The notes under the pieces are model-generated. The model saw only the letters and a program-made list of their open reading frames with translations, made no database searches and was not told where the DNA came from. This document shows positions 54,627 through 63,600 of a stretch of 64,000 bases of DNA, piece by piece. The DNA comes from a bacterium (GTDB lineage: Bacteria; Bacillota; Bacilli; Lactobacillales; Streptococcaceae): NCBI GenBank assembly GCA_905221455.1, contig CAJNDF010000010.1, forward strand, positions 11,173 through 75,172. The letters run 5' to 3'. Each line of letters opens with the position of its first letter. The first letter of the stretch is position 1. A program made the position numbers and the translations under genes.

Positions 54627-56315
54627 CTATTTTTCACCCTGTCTGAAAGTGACAATCAAAACAATGACAACAAAGATTAGCTGGCTGGCCAATCCTTCCC
54701 AACTTGGGTAAATTCCAAGTAAGTCGATTGTTGGAAATCCTGTCAGCAAGTGATTTGGTGCCATATTGGTCAACTGAAGAGCGTGGACACTAACCCCTAG
54801 CATTTTGAAAGCCAAAGCATAAATCATCCAAGTCAAGATAAAGAAGACCTTATGAGGCAGGAAGAATTGACTGGCCTTGTTCATCACGATGGCAATAACT
54901 ACCAGAACCAGCAAGGCAAGTGAAATTCCCAAGACAAATTCAAAACTGGAAATTCTAGGTAAAATCCCAACATAAAAGAGAATGGTTTCTGCTCCCTCAC
55001 GAAAAACAGCTAAGAAACTAAGGGCAAACATGGAAATGAAGGAACCTGTTTTGGTCACTGTTTCCATTTGCGACTCCATAAATGCATTCCATTTTTTGAC
55101 AGAAGATTTGCTGTGAAGCCAGATTCCAATCAAAATCATCATAGCAACTGCAAAAATCCCAACTGCTCCTTCTATGATTTCACGATTGGAGCCTGATGTT
55201 ACTGCTGGAAAGGCTATTTGCAGGATGAAAGCAATGACCAGACTGGCCATAATTCCAGTGATAGCACCACCATAAACCCACTTGAGCCCTTTTCGCATCT
55301 TGGCTGCTTTCAAGGTCGTCACTAAGGCCATAACGATTAAAAGAGCCTCTACTCCCTCTCTTAGGAGAATGAGCATAGCATCAAAGGCATTGTAACGTGC
55401 GCTAGTATCAATCTGTGATAAATCTGAAATCAGTTTTTCTAATTTTTCTTGGTATTCCTTCTCACTTCCCTTGACCATAATCACAGGGCTTTCACTTTCC
55501 ACTCGAGTATAGAGGGACGGATTGGTCGTGCTAACAGAACCCTCAATCGTTGGCCAGATAGTGATAAATTCCTTCATACTGGCTGCCCCTGATGATTGAT
55601 CACCAGCTTGGAATTGTTCCAAAGCCTTCTTCAAAAGGGCAATACCGTCTTTAAGACTCAAATCAGAAGACGTTGCTTCGACTTCTTTTCCGGTTACAAA
55701 ATCATCAATAGCCTTTTTTAAGTCCTCAAAGGAAGTCTGGATTGAGTTAAAATCTGTCGGCTCGGTTTCCATGCTACTACGCAGGAAGGAAATGGCTGTT
55801 TCAACACGTCCATAATGAGCCGTACTATTATCACGAACCACACTTTCATTGATGGTCCAAGTGGAATTCATTTTCTTAAAGGCCTCTCGAACCATTTTCA
55901 AATCTTTGGAGGCAATAGCCTGTTCTAAGGCTTCAAAACGAGGACTTAGACGGTTGACCAATTTTTCCTTTTCCGCATCTAAGTCAACGGGATTTTGTTC
56001 TTTTTCAAAGGCCAATAGAGCTGAAGAAAGTTGGGTGAGTTTATCTTCAGTAATCTCTCCTGATTGGGCTAACTTTTCCTTGACGACTTTACCAGCCTCA
56101 GAATTGCTGTCTTCTACTCTTTCGAAATCTGATGCCATCTCTGCAACGAGTTTCTGTGCTTCAGACTGATTGCCATTTTTAACTGCTTTGGATGCATCTG
56201 TGATTTTTACAAAATAAGAACTCAGACTTTCTTGGGCACCTACTGGGGAAAGGATTAAAAATGACAAAGCTAAAACCAATAACCAGCTTCTAGCCTTCCA
56301 ATAATTTCTGACCAA
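54627..56315 (-). CDS. efeU: EfeU/FTR1-family iron permease with periplasmic-type N-terminal extension
   Basis: 562 aa from a TTG at 56315 with AAAGGAGG 5 nt upstream. The ORF reads 23 codons further upstream inside efeB. A signal peptide (MVRNYWKARSWLLVLALSFL) is followed by a ~300-residue extracytoplasmic helical region, then seven membrane helices with both REGxE iron motifs, LREGVEALL (~336) and FREGAETIL (~440). Fe transport partner of EfeB and EfeO. Confidence 0.9.
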   Translation of the reverse strand: MVRNYWKARSWLLVLALSFLILSPVGAQESLSSYFVKITDASKAVKNGNQSEAQKLVAEMASDFERVEDSNSEAGKVVKEKLAQSGEITEDKLTQLSSALLAFEKEQNPVDLDAEKEKLVNRLSPRFEALEQAIASKDLKMVREAFKKMNSTWTINESVVRDNSTAHYGRVETAISFLRSSMETEPTDFNSIQTSFEDLKKAIDDFVTGKEVEATSSDLSLKDGIALLKKALEQFQAGDQSSGAASMKEFITIWPTIEGSVSTTNPSLYTRVESESPVIMVKGSEKEYQEKLEKLISDLSQIDTSARYNAFDAMLILLREGVEALLIVMALVTTLKAAKMRKGLKWVYGGAITGIMASLVIAFILQIAFPAVTSGSNREIIEGAVGIFAVAMMILIGIWLHSKSSVKKWNAFMESQMETVTKTGSFISMFALSFLAVFREGAETILFYVGILPRISSFEFVLGISLALLVLVVIAIVMNKASQFFLPHKVFFILTWMIYALAFKMLGVSVHALQLTNMAPNHLLTGFPTIDLLGIYPSWEGLASQLIFVVIVLIVTFRQGEK

Positions 56316-57504
56316 TGTAGCCTCCTTTCTCCACACCACCAAAGCAAGCAAAGAGTCCACTACCGATGTGAGTGATGTATTCATTCATCTTATCTGTAGC
56401 ACCTAGATTAGTTTGAACCTTGACAAAGTTATCAGGATCCTTCTGGAAAGAAATAAAGAGCAAACCCGTATCAAACTGACCAGTTTTTTCATCAATCCCA
56501 TCAGAGTATGAATAAGAACGACGCAAAAGGGGCTTGTCCACTTCCTTTGCCAAACGAACATGCGAATCATCAGGCAAAAGACTCAAATCCACTTCATCAA
56601 ACTCATTCTTCTTACCAAAGGGGGCACCACTTTCCTTGTAACGACCAAAAGTATTTTCCTGTTCTTCGAGACTAGTGCGGTCCCAAGTCTCTAAAAACAT
56701 CTGAATCCGACGAACTGCCATATAAGAACCATTTTCCATCCAGTCCTTACTATCAGCCCAGATAACGCGGTCAAAGTCTTGCTCCTTGGTTGGATTTGCT
56801 GTTCCATCCTTAAAACCAAAGAGATTACGCGGAGTCTCCATTCGATCTCCGATGGCTGCAAAACCAGACTGACTCCAACGCAGGGTCACCGCATTTCTCC
56901 CCTTACGGATGAGGTTGCGAATCGCATGAAAGGCAACCTGCTCATCATCTGCACAGGCCTGGATGACAATATCCCCACCAGTATATTTTTCACGCAATTG
57001 CTCTTTAGGGAATGGCGGTAAGTCTCTGAACACTTGAGGGCGCTTGTTCTCCAAATTCATCTTTTTCAAGAAACTTGCAGATACACCAAAAGTCAGAGTC
57101 AAACGATGCGGATTGAGCCCGACTGTCTCCCCAGTATCACTCGGAGGCAAGAGAGCATTCTGTCCATCTTTTTTGACCAATTCTCCCTCGACCAACTTGG
57201 CACTATAATCCGTCCAATCCTTGAACAACTGGATAATCTTATCCTTATCTGTCGTATGCAAATCCAAAACGACAAAATAGATATTTTTCTGCATGGGCGT
57301 ACTAATTCCAGCTTGATGCTTGCCATAAAAAGCAATTTTTTCATTTCCGTACGAGATTTTTTCCTGAGTCCCAAGCTTAGGTGCGAAAAAAGCAGAAGCA
57401 CCAGAGAGTCCCAGCGCTAAACCAGCCCCTCCAATGCCTGCTTTTTTTAGAAATTCTCGACGGTCCATTTTCTTCTCAAAAAACTTTTCGTCTTTTTCAG
57501 TCAT
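56290..57504 (-). CDS. efeB: Tat-exported Dyp-type heme peroxidase EfeB
   Basis: 404 aa. Tat signal: MDRREFLKKAGIGGAGLALG (twin-Arg DRREFLKK at ~14-21) followed by a hydrophobic stretch and an AFFAPK cleavage region. Dyp signature GFKDGTANPT (~227). The conserved heme-ligand His is expected in the SYSDGI region context and cannot be pinned by eye. EfeB uses heme/peroxide chemistry in iron uptake. Overlaps efeU by 26 nt. Tat genes lie in the same operon. Confidence 0.92.
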   Translation of the reverse strand: MTEKDEKFFEKKMDRREFLKKAGIGGAGLALGLSGASAFFAPKLGTQEKISYGNEKIAFYGKHQAGISTPMQKNIYFVVLDLHTTDKDKIIQLFKDWTDYSAKLVEGELVKKDGQNALLPPSDTGETVGLNPHRLTLTFGVSASFLKKMNLENKRPQVFRDLPPFPKEQLREKYTGGDIVIQACADDEQVAFHAIRNLIRKGRNAVTLRWSQSGFAAIGDRMETPRNLFGFKDGTANPTKEQDFDRVIWADSKDWMENGSYMAVRRIQMFLETWDRTSLEEQENTFGRYKESGAPFGKKNEFDEVDLSLLPDDSHVRLAKEVDKPLLRRSYSYSDGIDEKTGQFDTGLLFISFQKDPDNFVKVQTNLGATDKMNEYITHIGSGLFACFGGVEKGGYIGQKLLEG

Positions 57505-57509
57505 GACTC

Positions 57510-58382
57510 TTATTCTCCACTAAGAAATTTACCCATTTGTGATAGAGGTTCACCAAGTTTTGTCACAGCTTCTGACAATTCTTTGGTATCTTCTTTTGTC
57601 AAATCAGTATAGAGTTTGTAGTGTTCCTTGTCAGTCATGTGTTTGTCCAACAAGCTATTAACAGACTTGAAATCTGCTTCCAATTCTTTAACTAGGTTAG
57701 CGTCTGATTTTTCAAGTAAAGGTTTAAAGAGTTGGAAAATCTTCTCAGCTCCCTCGATATTTGCACGGAAGTCATACAAGTCTGTATGTGAGTATATTTC
57801 CTCTTCACCTGTAATCTTGCTTGTTGCCACTTCATTAAGCAAGTCAACTGCTCCAGTCAGCATAACCTTGTAGTCCACATCAACAGTTGCAATCTTGGCT
57901 TTCAATTCTTTGATATCATTGACCAACTGATCGCCATAGCTTTCAGTTCCTTTAGTTGTACTGTCTTCCCAAAGGATACGCTCGATACGGTGGAAACCTG
58001 ACCAGCCTTCTTCTGTCTTGTTTTCATCCATGTAATCTGCTAAACGGAAGTCAATCTTAACATCTGACTCACCAAAACTCTCGGCAATCGGTTCTGAACG
58101 CTCATAAGACATACGAATCAGTGGATAGACCTTCTTGGCTTCTTCTAACTTTCCTTCTTTCAACAGTTTGACAAAGCCTTCCGTATCGGTCAACAGTTTA
58201 TCAATTTGCTCTTGCACAAAAGTCTTATAGTCAGCAGTGGCCTTATCAAGCATTTTTTGCTTGTCTTCGGACAAGGCTGTCACCTTAGAGGAATTATTTG
58301 TCTCTGTTGATTTTTCAAAACGGACTGCACAAGCTGTCAATAGCAAGGCTGAAGATAAAAGGACAAAACCTAGTTTTTTCAT
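57510..58382 (-). CDS. efeO: EfeO/EfeM-type iron-binding lipoprotein
   Basis: 290 aa. Lipobox LLLTAC (Cys18) after a lipoprotein signal peptide, then an imelysin/peptidase M75 domain with the HxxE metal motif in GFHRIERILWE (~130). Captures iron and delivers it to EfeU. No N-terminal cupredoxin domain, as in EfeM forms. First gene of the operon, 5 nt before efeB. Confidence 0.9.
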   Translation of the reverse strand: MKKLGFVLLSSALLLTACAVRFEKSTETNNSSKVTALSEDKQKMLDKATADYKTFVQEQIDKLLTDTEGFVKLLKEGKLEEAKKVYPLIRMSYERSEPIAESFGESDVKIDFRLADYMDENKTEEGWSGFHRIERILWEDSTTKGTESYGDQLVNDIKELKAKIATVDVDYKVMLTGAVDLLNEVATSKITGEEEIYSHTDLYDFRANIEGAEKIFQLFKPLLEKSDANLVKELEADFKSVNSLLDKHMTDKEHYKLYTDLTKEDTKELSEAVTKLGEPLSQMGKFLSGE

Positions 58383-58398
58383 TGTATACTCCTATTGG

Positions 58399-58413
58399 TT
58401 CAGGAAACCTGAA
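58399..58413. promoter_or_regulatory. candidate operator before efeO
   Basis: TTCAGG-AAA-CCTGAA, a perfect 6-3-6 palindrome between a possible -10 (TATAAA on the minus strand, ~58418-58423) and the efeO ribosome site. It does not match a Fur box I can recall. Confidence 0.4.
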
Positions 58414-58420
58414 TTAATTT

Positions 58421-58526
58421 TATACTCTTCAAAAATCAAATTCAAACCACGTCAGCGTCGGCTTGTCGTACTCAAGTACTGCCTGCGCCTAGCTTTCTAG
58501 TTTGCTCTTTGATTTTTATTGAGTAC
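58421..58526 (+). repeat. BOX element, A-C form (no boxB)
   Basis: TATACTCTTCAAAAATC, ACCACGTCAGCGTCGGCTTG (boxA), CGTACTCAAGTAC junction, CCTGCGCCTAGCTTTCTAG and TTTGATTTTTATTGAGTA (boxC). More diverged than the others. Its boxA edge abuts the efeO promoter region. Confidence 0.85.
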
Positions 58527-58610
58527 TACGTTTCATTATATCATGTTTTCACTCATTTTTCAATAAATTTTCAGAAAATTTAATGTTATGAATAGCATTA
58601 CAAATGCAAA

Positions 58611-58645
58611 AAACTAAGCCTAGGACAATCTCCAAAGCTTAGTTT
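58611..58645 (-). terminator. terminator of the choline-binding amidase gene
   Basis: AAACTAAGC / GCTTAGTTT 9-bp perfect stem, then TTTTTT on the minus strand. Confidence 0.75.
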
Positions 58646-58656
58646 GATGTAGTTTC

Positions 58657-60054
58657 TTAATTTCCAGCGTAATATTTTTGGATTCCTTTAATAATACCTT
58701 CAACTAACTTATCTTGGTATTGTTCACTACGGATTTGTTGGTTTTCTTCTGGATTATCCATATAACCCAACTCTAGTAACACAGCAGGTTTCGCAGTCTC
58801 ACGAAGAACAGCGAAGGTGGCTTGCAAAAGTCCAGCATCTCTAGCTCCTGTCTCAGTCAAGAGAGATGAATGAAGATCTGCGGCCAAACGATTACTTTCA
58901 CTCATACGGTCTGGATTATTGTGCCAGTACTGGTTAATCTTGCTCGGGTAACCAGCCTCTTCCTTATAAGAATAAGTCTGTATTCCCAGATTCAGCGTTG
59001 TGTCATTCCCAGTAGCATTAAAATGAATACTAATAAAGAAGTCTGCATTCGTCTTATTTACCATACGAGAACGCTCTGTCACAAAGTCAACATCCACATC
59101 ACTATCTCGAGATGTGAGAACTGTATAGCCCAGTTCCTCTAAACGTTTCCTTAATTTACGAGAGACCTGTAAGTTCAAATCTTTTTCAGCTATTCCATAA
59201 TAGTAAGCGCCCGAATCACGTCCACCATGCCCAGGATCTAGGAAGATAGTTTTACTATAGTGCCCCTTTTCAAATCCTTTTGGAAGTTCTTGAACCCATT
59301 TACCATTATCTTTGAAAAAATGGCTGCTTCCATTAATAGTATAAGTTCCAGTGACATAAATGCCATCTTCTTTAAGATAATACCAAGCTTTGTAATCTTG
59401 ATCATAAATCCATTCTTTGTGAGCCATGTAGCCACCAGATTTTAGATAGTAAGAGCCAATCCATTGCTGTTCAGCATAGCGTCCACCTGACTTGAGATAA
59501 AACTAGCTAGAGTAGTTAGGATCGTACACCCATTCTTTATCTGCCATAGCCCCACTGGATTTTAGGTAATAATTTCCCTTCCAGGTGTTAGCCATCATGA
59601 CACCATTTTGATCAAATGCATACCATTTACCATTGATTTGACTCCATTGGTTGGACAGATATTTTCCTGAACCATTGGCGTAGTACCACTTGTTAGCCAT
59701 CTGATACCAGCTATTTTCAAGTAAGTAGCCATTCTTATCAAATAGGTAGTCCTCATAAAGAGTATCTGTAAATTTGACACCCGTTTGACTATAATAAGTC
59801 CACTTCCCATCTTCTTTTACCCAACCAGTTTGTAGCTTGGACTCAGTAGGAAGAGTTGGCTTTGTCTCCTGCTCACTCGAACTAGGGCTCGTTGGCTGGA
59901 TTTCTGTAGTTGCTTGAGAAGCATTTGCAGAGCTAGTAGTTGAACTCCCGGTAGAGTTATTCGTAGAATGACTAGCATCATTAGCTAGAACTGTTTGGCT
60001 AGTAAATCCAAGAAGAGCCAGAGCAAGAATCGTAAATTTCTTATATGATTTCAT
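58657..60054 (-). pseudogene. choline-binding N-acetylmuramoyl-L-alanine amidase, broken by one amber codon
   Basis: Read through, the frame is one ~465-residue protein. It has a signal peptide (MKSYKKFTILALALLGFTSQ), a Ser/Thr-rich linker, about nine choline-binding repeats (GWVKEDGKWTYYS, YLLENSWYQMANKWYYANGS, YYLKSGG types), and a C-terminal Amidase_3 domain with DPGHGGRDSGAYYYG, IHFNATGND and LLELGYMDNPEEN. A TAG at 59503-59505 stands where the repeat pattern expects Trp (TGG). It splits the gene into 59503-60054 (183 aa, exported but lacking amidase) and a downstream part whose first ATG is at 59427. Both parts share one frame. Intact zinc-site residues suggest a recent lesion, or an assembly/sequencing error. 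Confidence 0.85.
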
Positions 60055-60167
60055 TTATAACCTTTCTAGGGGAATGGAATCCCTGTTTTATTGAGTTCTT
60101 TAACTTCCTTGATGAAAATAGATTTTCATTGCAGATTTACCTTCTGTATTATACACTAATATTAAAT

Positions 60168-60378
60168 TTATTTTGGAGTGATAGAAAAGCTTCTCATCAG
60201 CCAGTCTACTTGTTCTGGTATTAGAGCTTTGACATCCTTTTCTGTACTTAGTCAAATCCGTTTACCTTTCTCAAAACGTCTATAAAGTTGATTATCCCAG
60301 TAAAGAGCTTTAAAATAGTCTTTACGTCCACCACAAACGAGATTGTGTAACCTATACAGGAACAATAGATTGCGACAT
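60168..60378 (-). pseudogene. IS66-family TnpB (Orf2) remnant
   Basis: The minus strand encodes, in a broken frame, MSQSIVPV, then after an internal deletion and frameshift LVCGGRKDYFKALYWDNQLY, RRFEKGKRI, a stop (TGA for Trp), and LSTEKDVKALIPEQVDWL. The CGGRKD-F-ALYWD motif is characteristic of the IS66 accessory protein TnpB. No transposase or inverted repeat remains recognisable. The flanks 60055-60167 and 60379-60520 hold a palindrome (ATGAAAAT-AG-ATTTTCAT, 60112-60129) but no gene. Confidence 0.7.
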
Positions 60379-60520
60379 TAAAATATACTCCAATAGTTTT
60401 ACTTTCACTATAGTATACAGTGAGTTCTCTAGTCTGGAGATTTCGTTATTGGACGGTTACAGTGTACAGGAGGCGTTGCATCAATGATAGATACATTGTT
60501 ATGACGCGCTTACCTTATAA

Positions 60521-60550
60521 ATCTCCTAGCAGACTTTCCTGCTAGGAGAT
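60521..60550 (-). terminator. terminator of the LPNTG surface-protein gene
   Basis: ATCTCCTAGCAG / CTGCTAGGAGAT perfect 12-bp stem with a 6-nt loop and A/T-rich flanks. Confidence 0.75.
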
Positions 60551-60626
60551 TTTATGTTATGAGAGGTACTTGTTTAAGCTTTGAAAATCGGATTTATCAT
60601 CTGATATTTATCAAACAATCTACCAA

Positions 60627-63600
60627 TTAAGCTTCTTCGTCTTCTTTACGACGACGGCCTGCAAGACCAAGACCAAGTAATGCACTTGCGGCAGCGGCTA
60701 CCATAGCTACAGTAGAATCTGCTGTACCTGTATTTGGCAATTCTTTAGCTGCTTTACGCGCATTTGCTGCTGCTTCTTGGCTAGCATTAGCTGCTGCTTG
60801 AGTTGTAGCTGGAGCTACAGCTGGTGTTTGAGTAGCTTGGTCATTAGCTGGAGTTGCATGATTAGTTGCTGGAGCAACTTCCGCCATGAAGTCTTCGATA
60901 CGTTTCACCATTGCATCCACTTCTGCTTGACTTGCGTCTGCATTGGCAAATACTTTCTTAGCGTCTGCTAATAAGTCATTCGCTTCTTTTGCAGTTTCTG
61001 CATCAAGCTTAGCTGATTCTTTAATGATCAATTCATCTAATTGATGGATAGCACCTTCTAACTTCGCTTTATCCACTTTTGCGTCAGTGTTATTAGCTGC
61101 GTTATTGCCAGAATTTCCATCATTCCCACCATTATATGAAGGTATCACATCTTTATTTTTTTGTGGAGTAACTTCAACTGGAACATTTACAGTTGTTTCT
61201 TTTCCACCTGGTAGTCTTAATGTTACCTTAGCAAACTTTCTACCTAGTGTAGTTGTATCAGGTAAGTCAATATTCATCACTGTAACTGTTTCTGGTAAGT
61301 TCAGTTTTGAAATAATATCAGCTTGACTAATTACTTTTCCACGTTCAACTGTTACTACTCCAGTAACAGATGCTTGTAAGGCTGCTTTAATATCTAATGC
61401 TGGTCTATCAAATACTAATGCATCTTGATCAATTTGGTATAAGAATGGTCTTAAAGCTTTTTCAATACCCTCGATACTTGTTGCTTTATCGATTGCATCC
61501 TTAGCTGCTTTTGCTTCTTCACGTGCCAATGCTTTCGCCTTAGCTTTTTCTTCAGGAGTTAAATCTGTTCTTGCATCAATTTCTTTTTCTTTGTCAGCTA
61601 ATCTTTCTTCAATAGATTTCTTAGCCTCTTCTTTTGCACCTAATGGGTTTACTTTAGCAATTTTATCTAACCCATTGTCTAAAACTTTTTTGATGTCATC
61701 TGAAGTTGTTGCTTTATCAATTGCATTTTTTGCTGCTTCTGCTTCTTCTCTGGCCGCTTTTTTAGCTGCTTCTTTTTCTTCTGGCAATAAGTCTGTTCTT
61801 GCATCGATTGCTTTTTCTTTTGCTGCTAAGGCCTCATCTATTGCTTTCTTAGCAGTTTCTTTACCGCCGATTGGATTTATCTTTTTGATATCATCTTTAC
61901 CAGTTTCAGTTTTTGCTGACGCATCATTATGAGTTTTAGCATTTCCGATTGCTTCGATTGCTTTCTTAGCTTCTTCTGCAACTTTTGCTTTTGCTTTTGC
62001 TTTCTCATCATCAGTCAAATCAGTTCTTGCATCAATTGCTTTTTCTTTCGCTGCTTTCGCTGCTTCAATTTCTGCTTTCTCTGCTTCTTTTTCTATTGCT
62101 AATTTTCCTGATTCTTTAGCTGATGCAACTTCTTCTGTTATTTTTGCTTTGTCAATTGCATCAATTGCTTTCTTAGCTGCTTCTGCAATTTTCGCTTTAG
62201 CTTCTGCCTTTTGAGCATCTGTTAAATCTAGATTTGCTTCAACAGCTTTTTCTTTCGCTGCTTTTGTTGCTTCGATTTCTGCTTTTGCTTTATCTTTTCC
62301 GACTGGATTTACTTCTGATACAGCTTTTGTTCCTTCAGCTTGTTTCGCATCTACTGCAGCTTGATCTGTTGCAGCATTAATTGCATTCACTGCATCAATT
62401 GCTGCTTTCGCAACTTCTGCTTTCGCTTTAGCTTTTTCTTTTTCTGATAATTTATCATCACGATCAATTTCAGCAAGTTTATCTTCTGTTGCTTTTTGAA
62501 TCGCATCTAATGCTTTTTCTTTTCCGACTGGATTTACTGCTTCTACTGCTGTTGTTCCAGCATTTTTTGCATTATCTACTGCTTCTTGATTTTGTGCATC
62601 ATTAATTGCTTTCTTAGCTTCATCTGCTGCTTTTTTAGCGGCTTCTTTAGCTGCTTGTTTTTCTGCATCTGAAAGTTTGTCATTAGCTTCGATTGCTTTT
62701 TCTTTTGCTGCTAATGCTTTATCAATTTCTGCTAGTGCTTTTTCTTTCCCTACTGGATTCACTGTTGCTACTGCCGTAGTCCCTGTTGTTTGCGCACTAT
62801 CTACTGCTGTTTGATCTGTTGCTGCAATGATTGCGTTCACTGCATCGATTGCTGCTTTAGCAACTTTTGCTTTTGCTTCTGCTTTTTCTTTAGCCGATAA
62901 CTTATCATTCTTATCAATTTCAGCAAGTTTATCTTCTGTTGCTTTTTGAATTGCGTCTAAAGCTTTTTCTTTTCCTACTGGATTCACTGCTGTTACTGCT
63001 TTAATTCCAGTTGTCTTCGCTCCTTCTACTGTTGCCTGATCTGTTGCTGCATCAATTGCTTTCTCAGCTGCATCCGCCGCTTTCGCTATTGCTTCATTCC
63101 CTGCTCGTTTTTCATCGTCAGAAAGTTTATCATTAGCATTAATTGCTTTTTCTTTCGCTGCTTTTGTTGCTTCTACTTCTGCTTTCGCTGCTTCTTTTTC
63201 AATTGCAAATTTACCAGCATTTTTAGCTGCCGTAACATCATTTTCAGTTGTTGCTTTATCGATTTCTGCATTTGCTTTATTAGCTGCATCTGCTACTTTT
63301 GCTTTGGCAGCTTCTTTTTGTTCTGGTGTTAGATCATTATTAGCCACAATAGCATCTGTTGCCTTCGTAGCTGCATCTTCAACTTCTTTCTTAGCTGCTG
63401 ATTTATCGATATCTTTAAGAAGTTTTGCTGCGTCTGCTAGTTTAGATTTCAACTTATTAATTTTAGCTTGAACTCTATAAGCTTCTAACTCTCCAGCATT
63501 ATCTCCTTTATCTACTAAATCTTTAGCGGCTTGTTTCGCAGCTACTAACTCATCATTTAGTTTTGCAACTTCATCATTATAAGCTTTGATACTATCTTTA

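Noticed and set aside
60771..61932. Plus-strand ORFs opposite the LPNTG protein (e.g. 61591-61932, Ser/Ala-rich)
   Set aside because: Shadow frames of the Ala/Lys repeat codons. No ribosome sites or family features.
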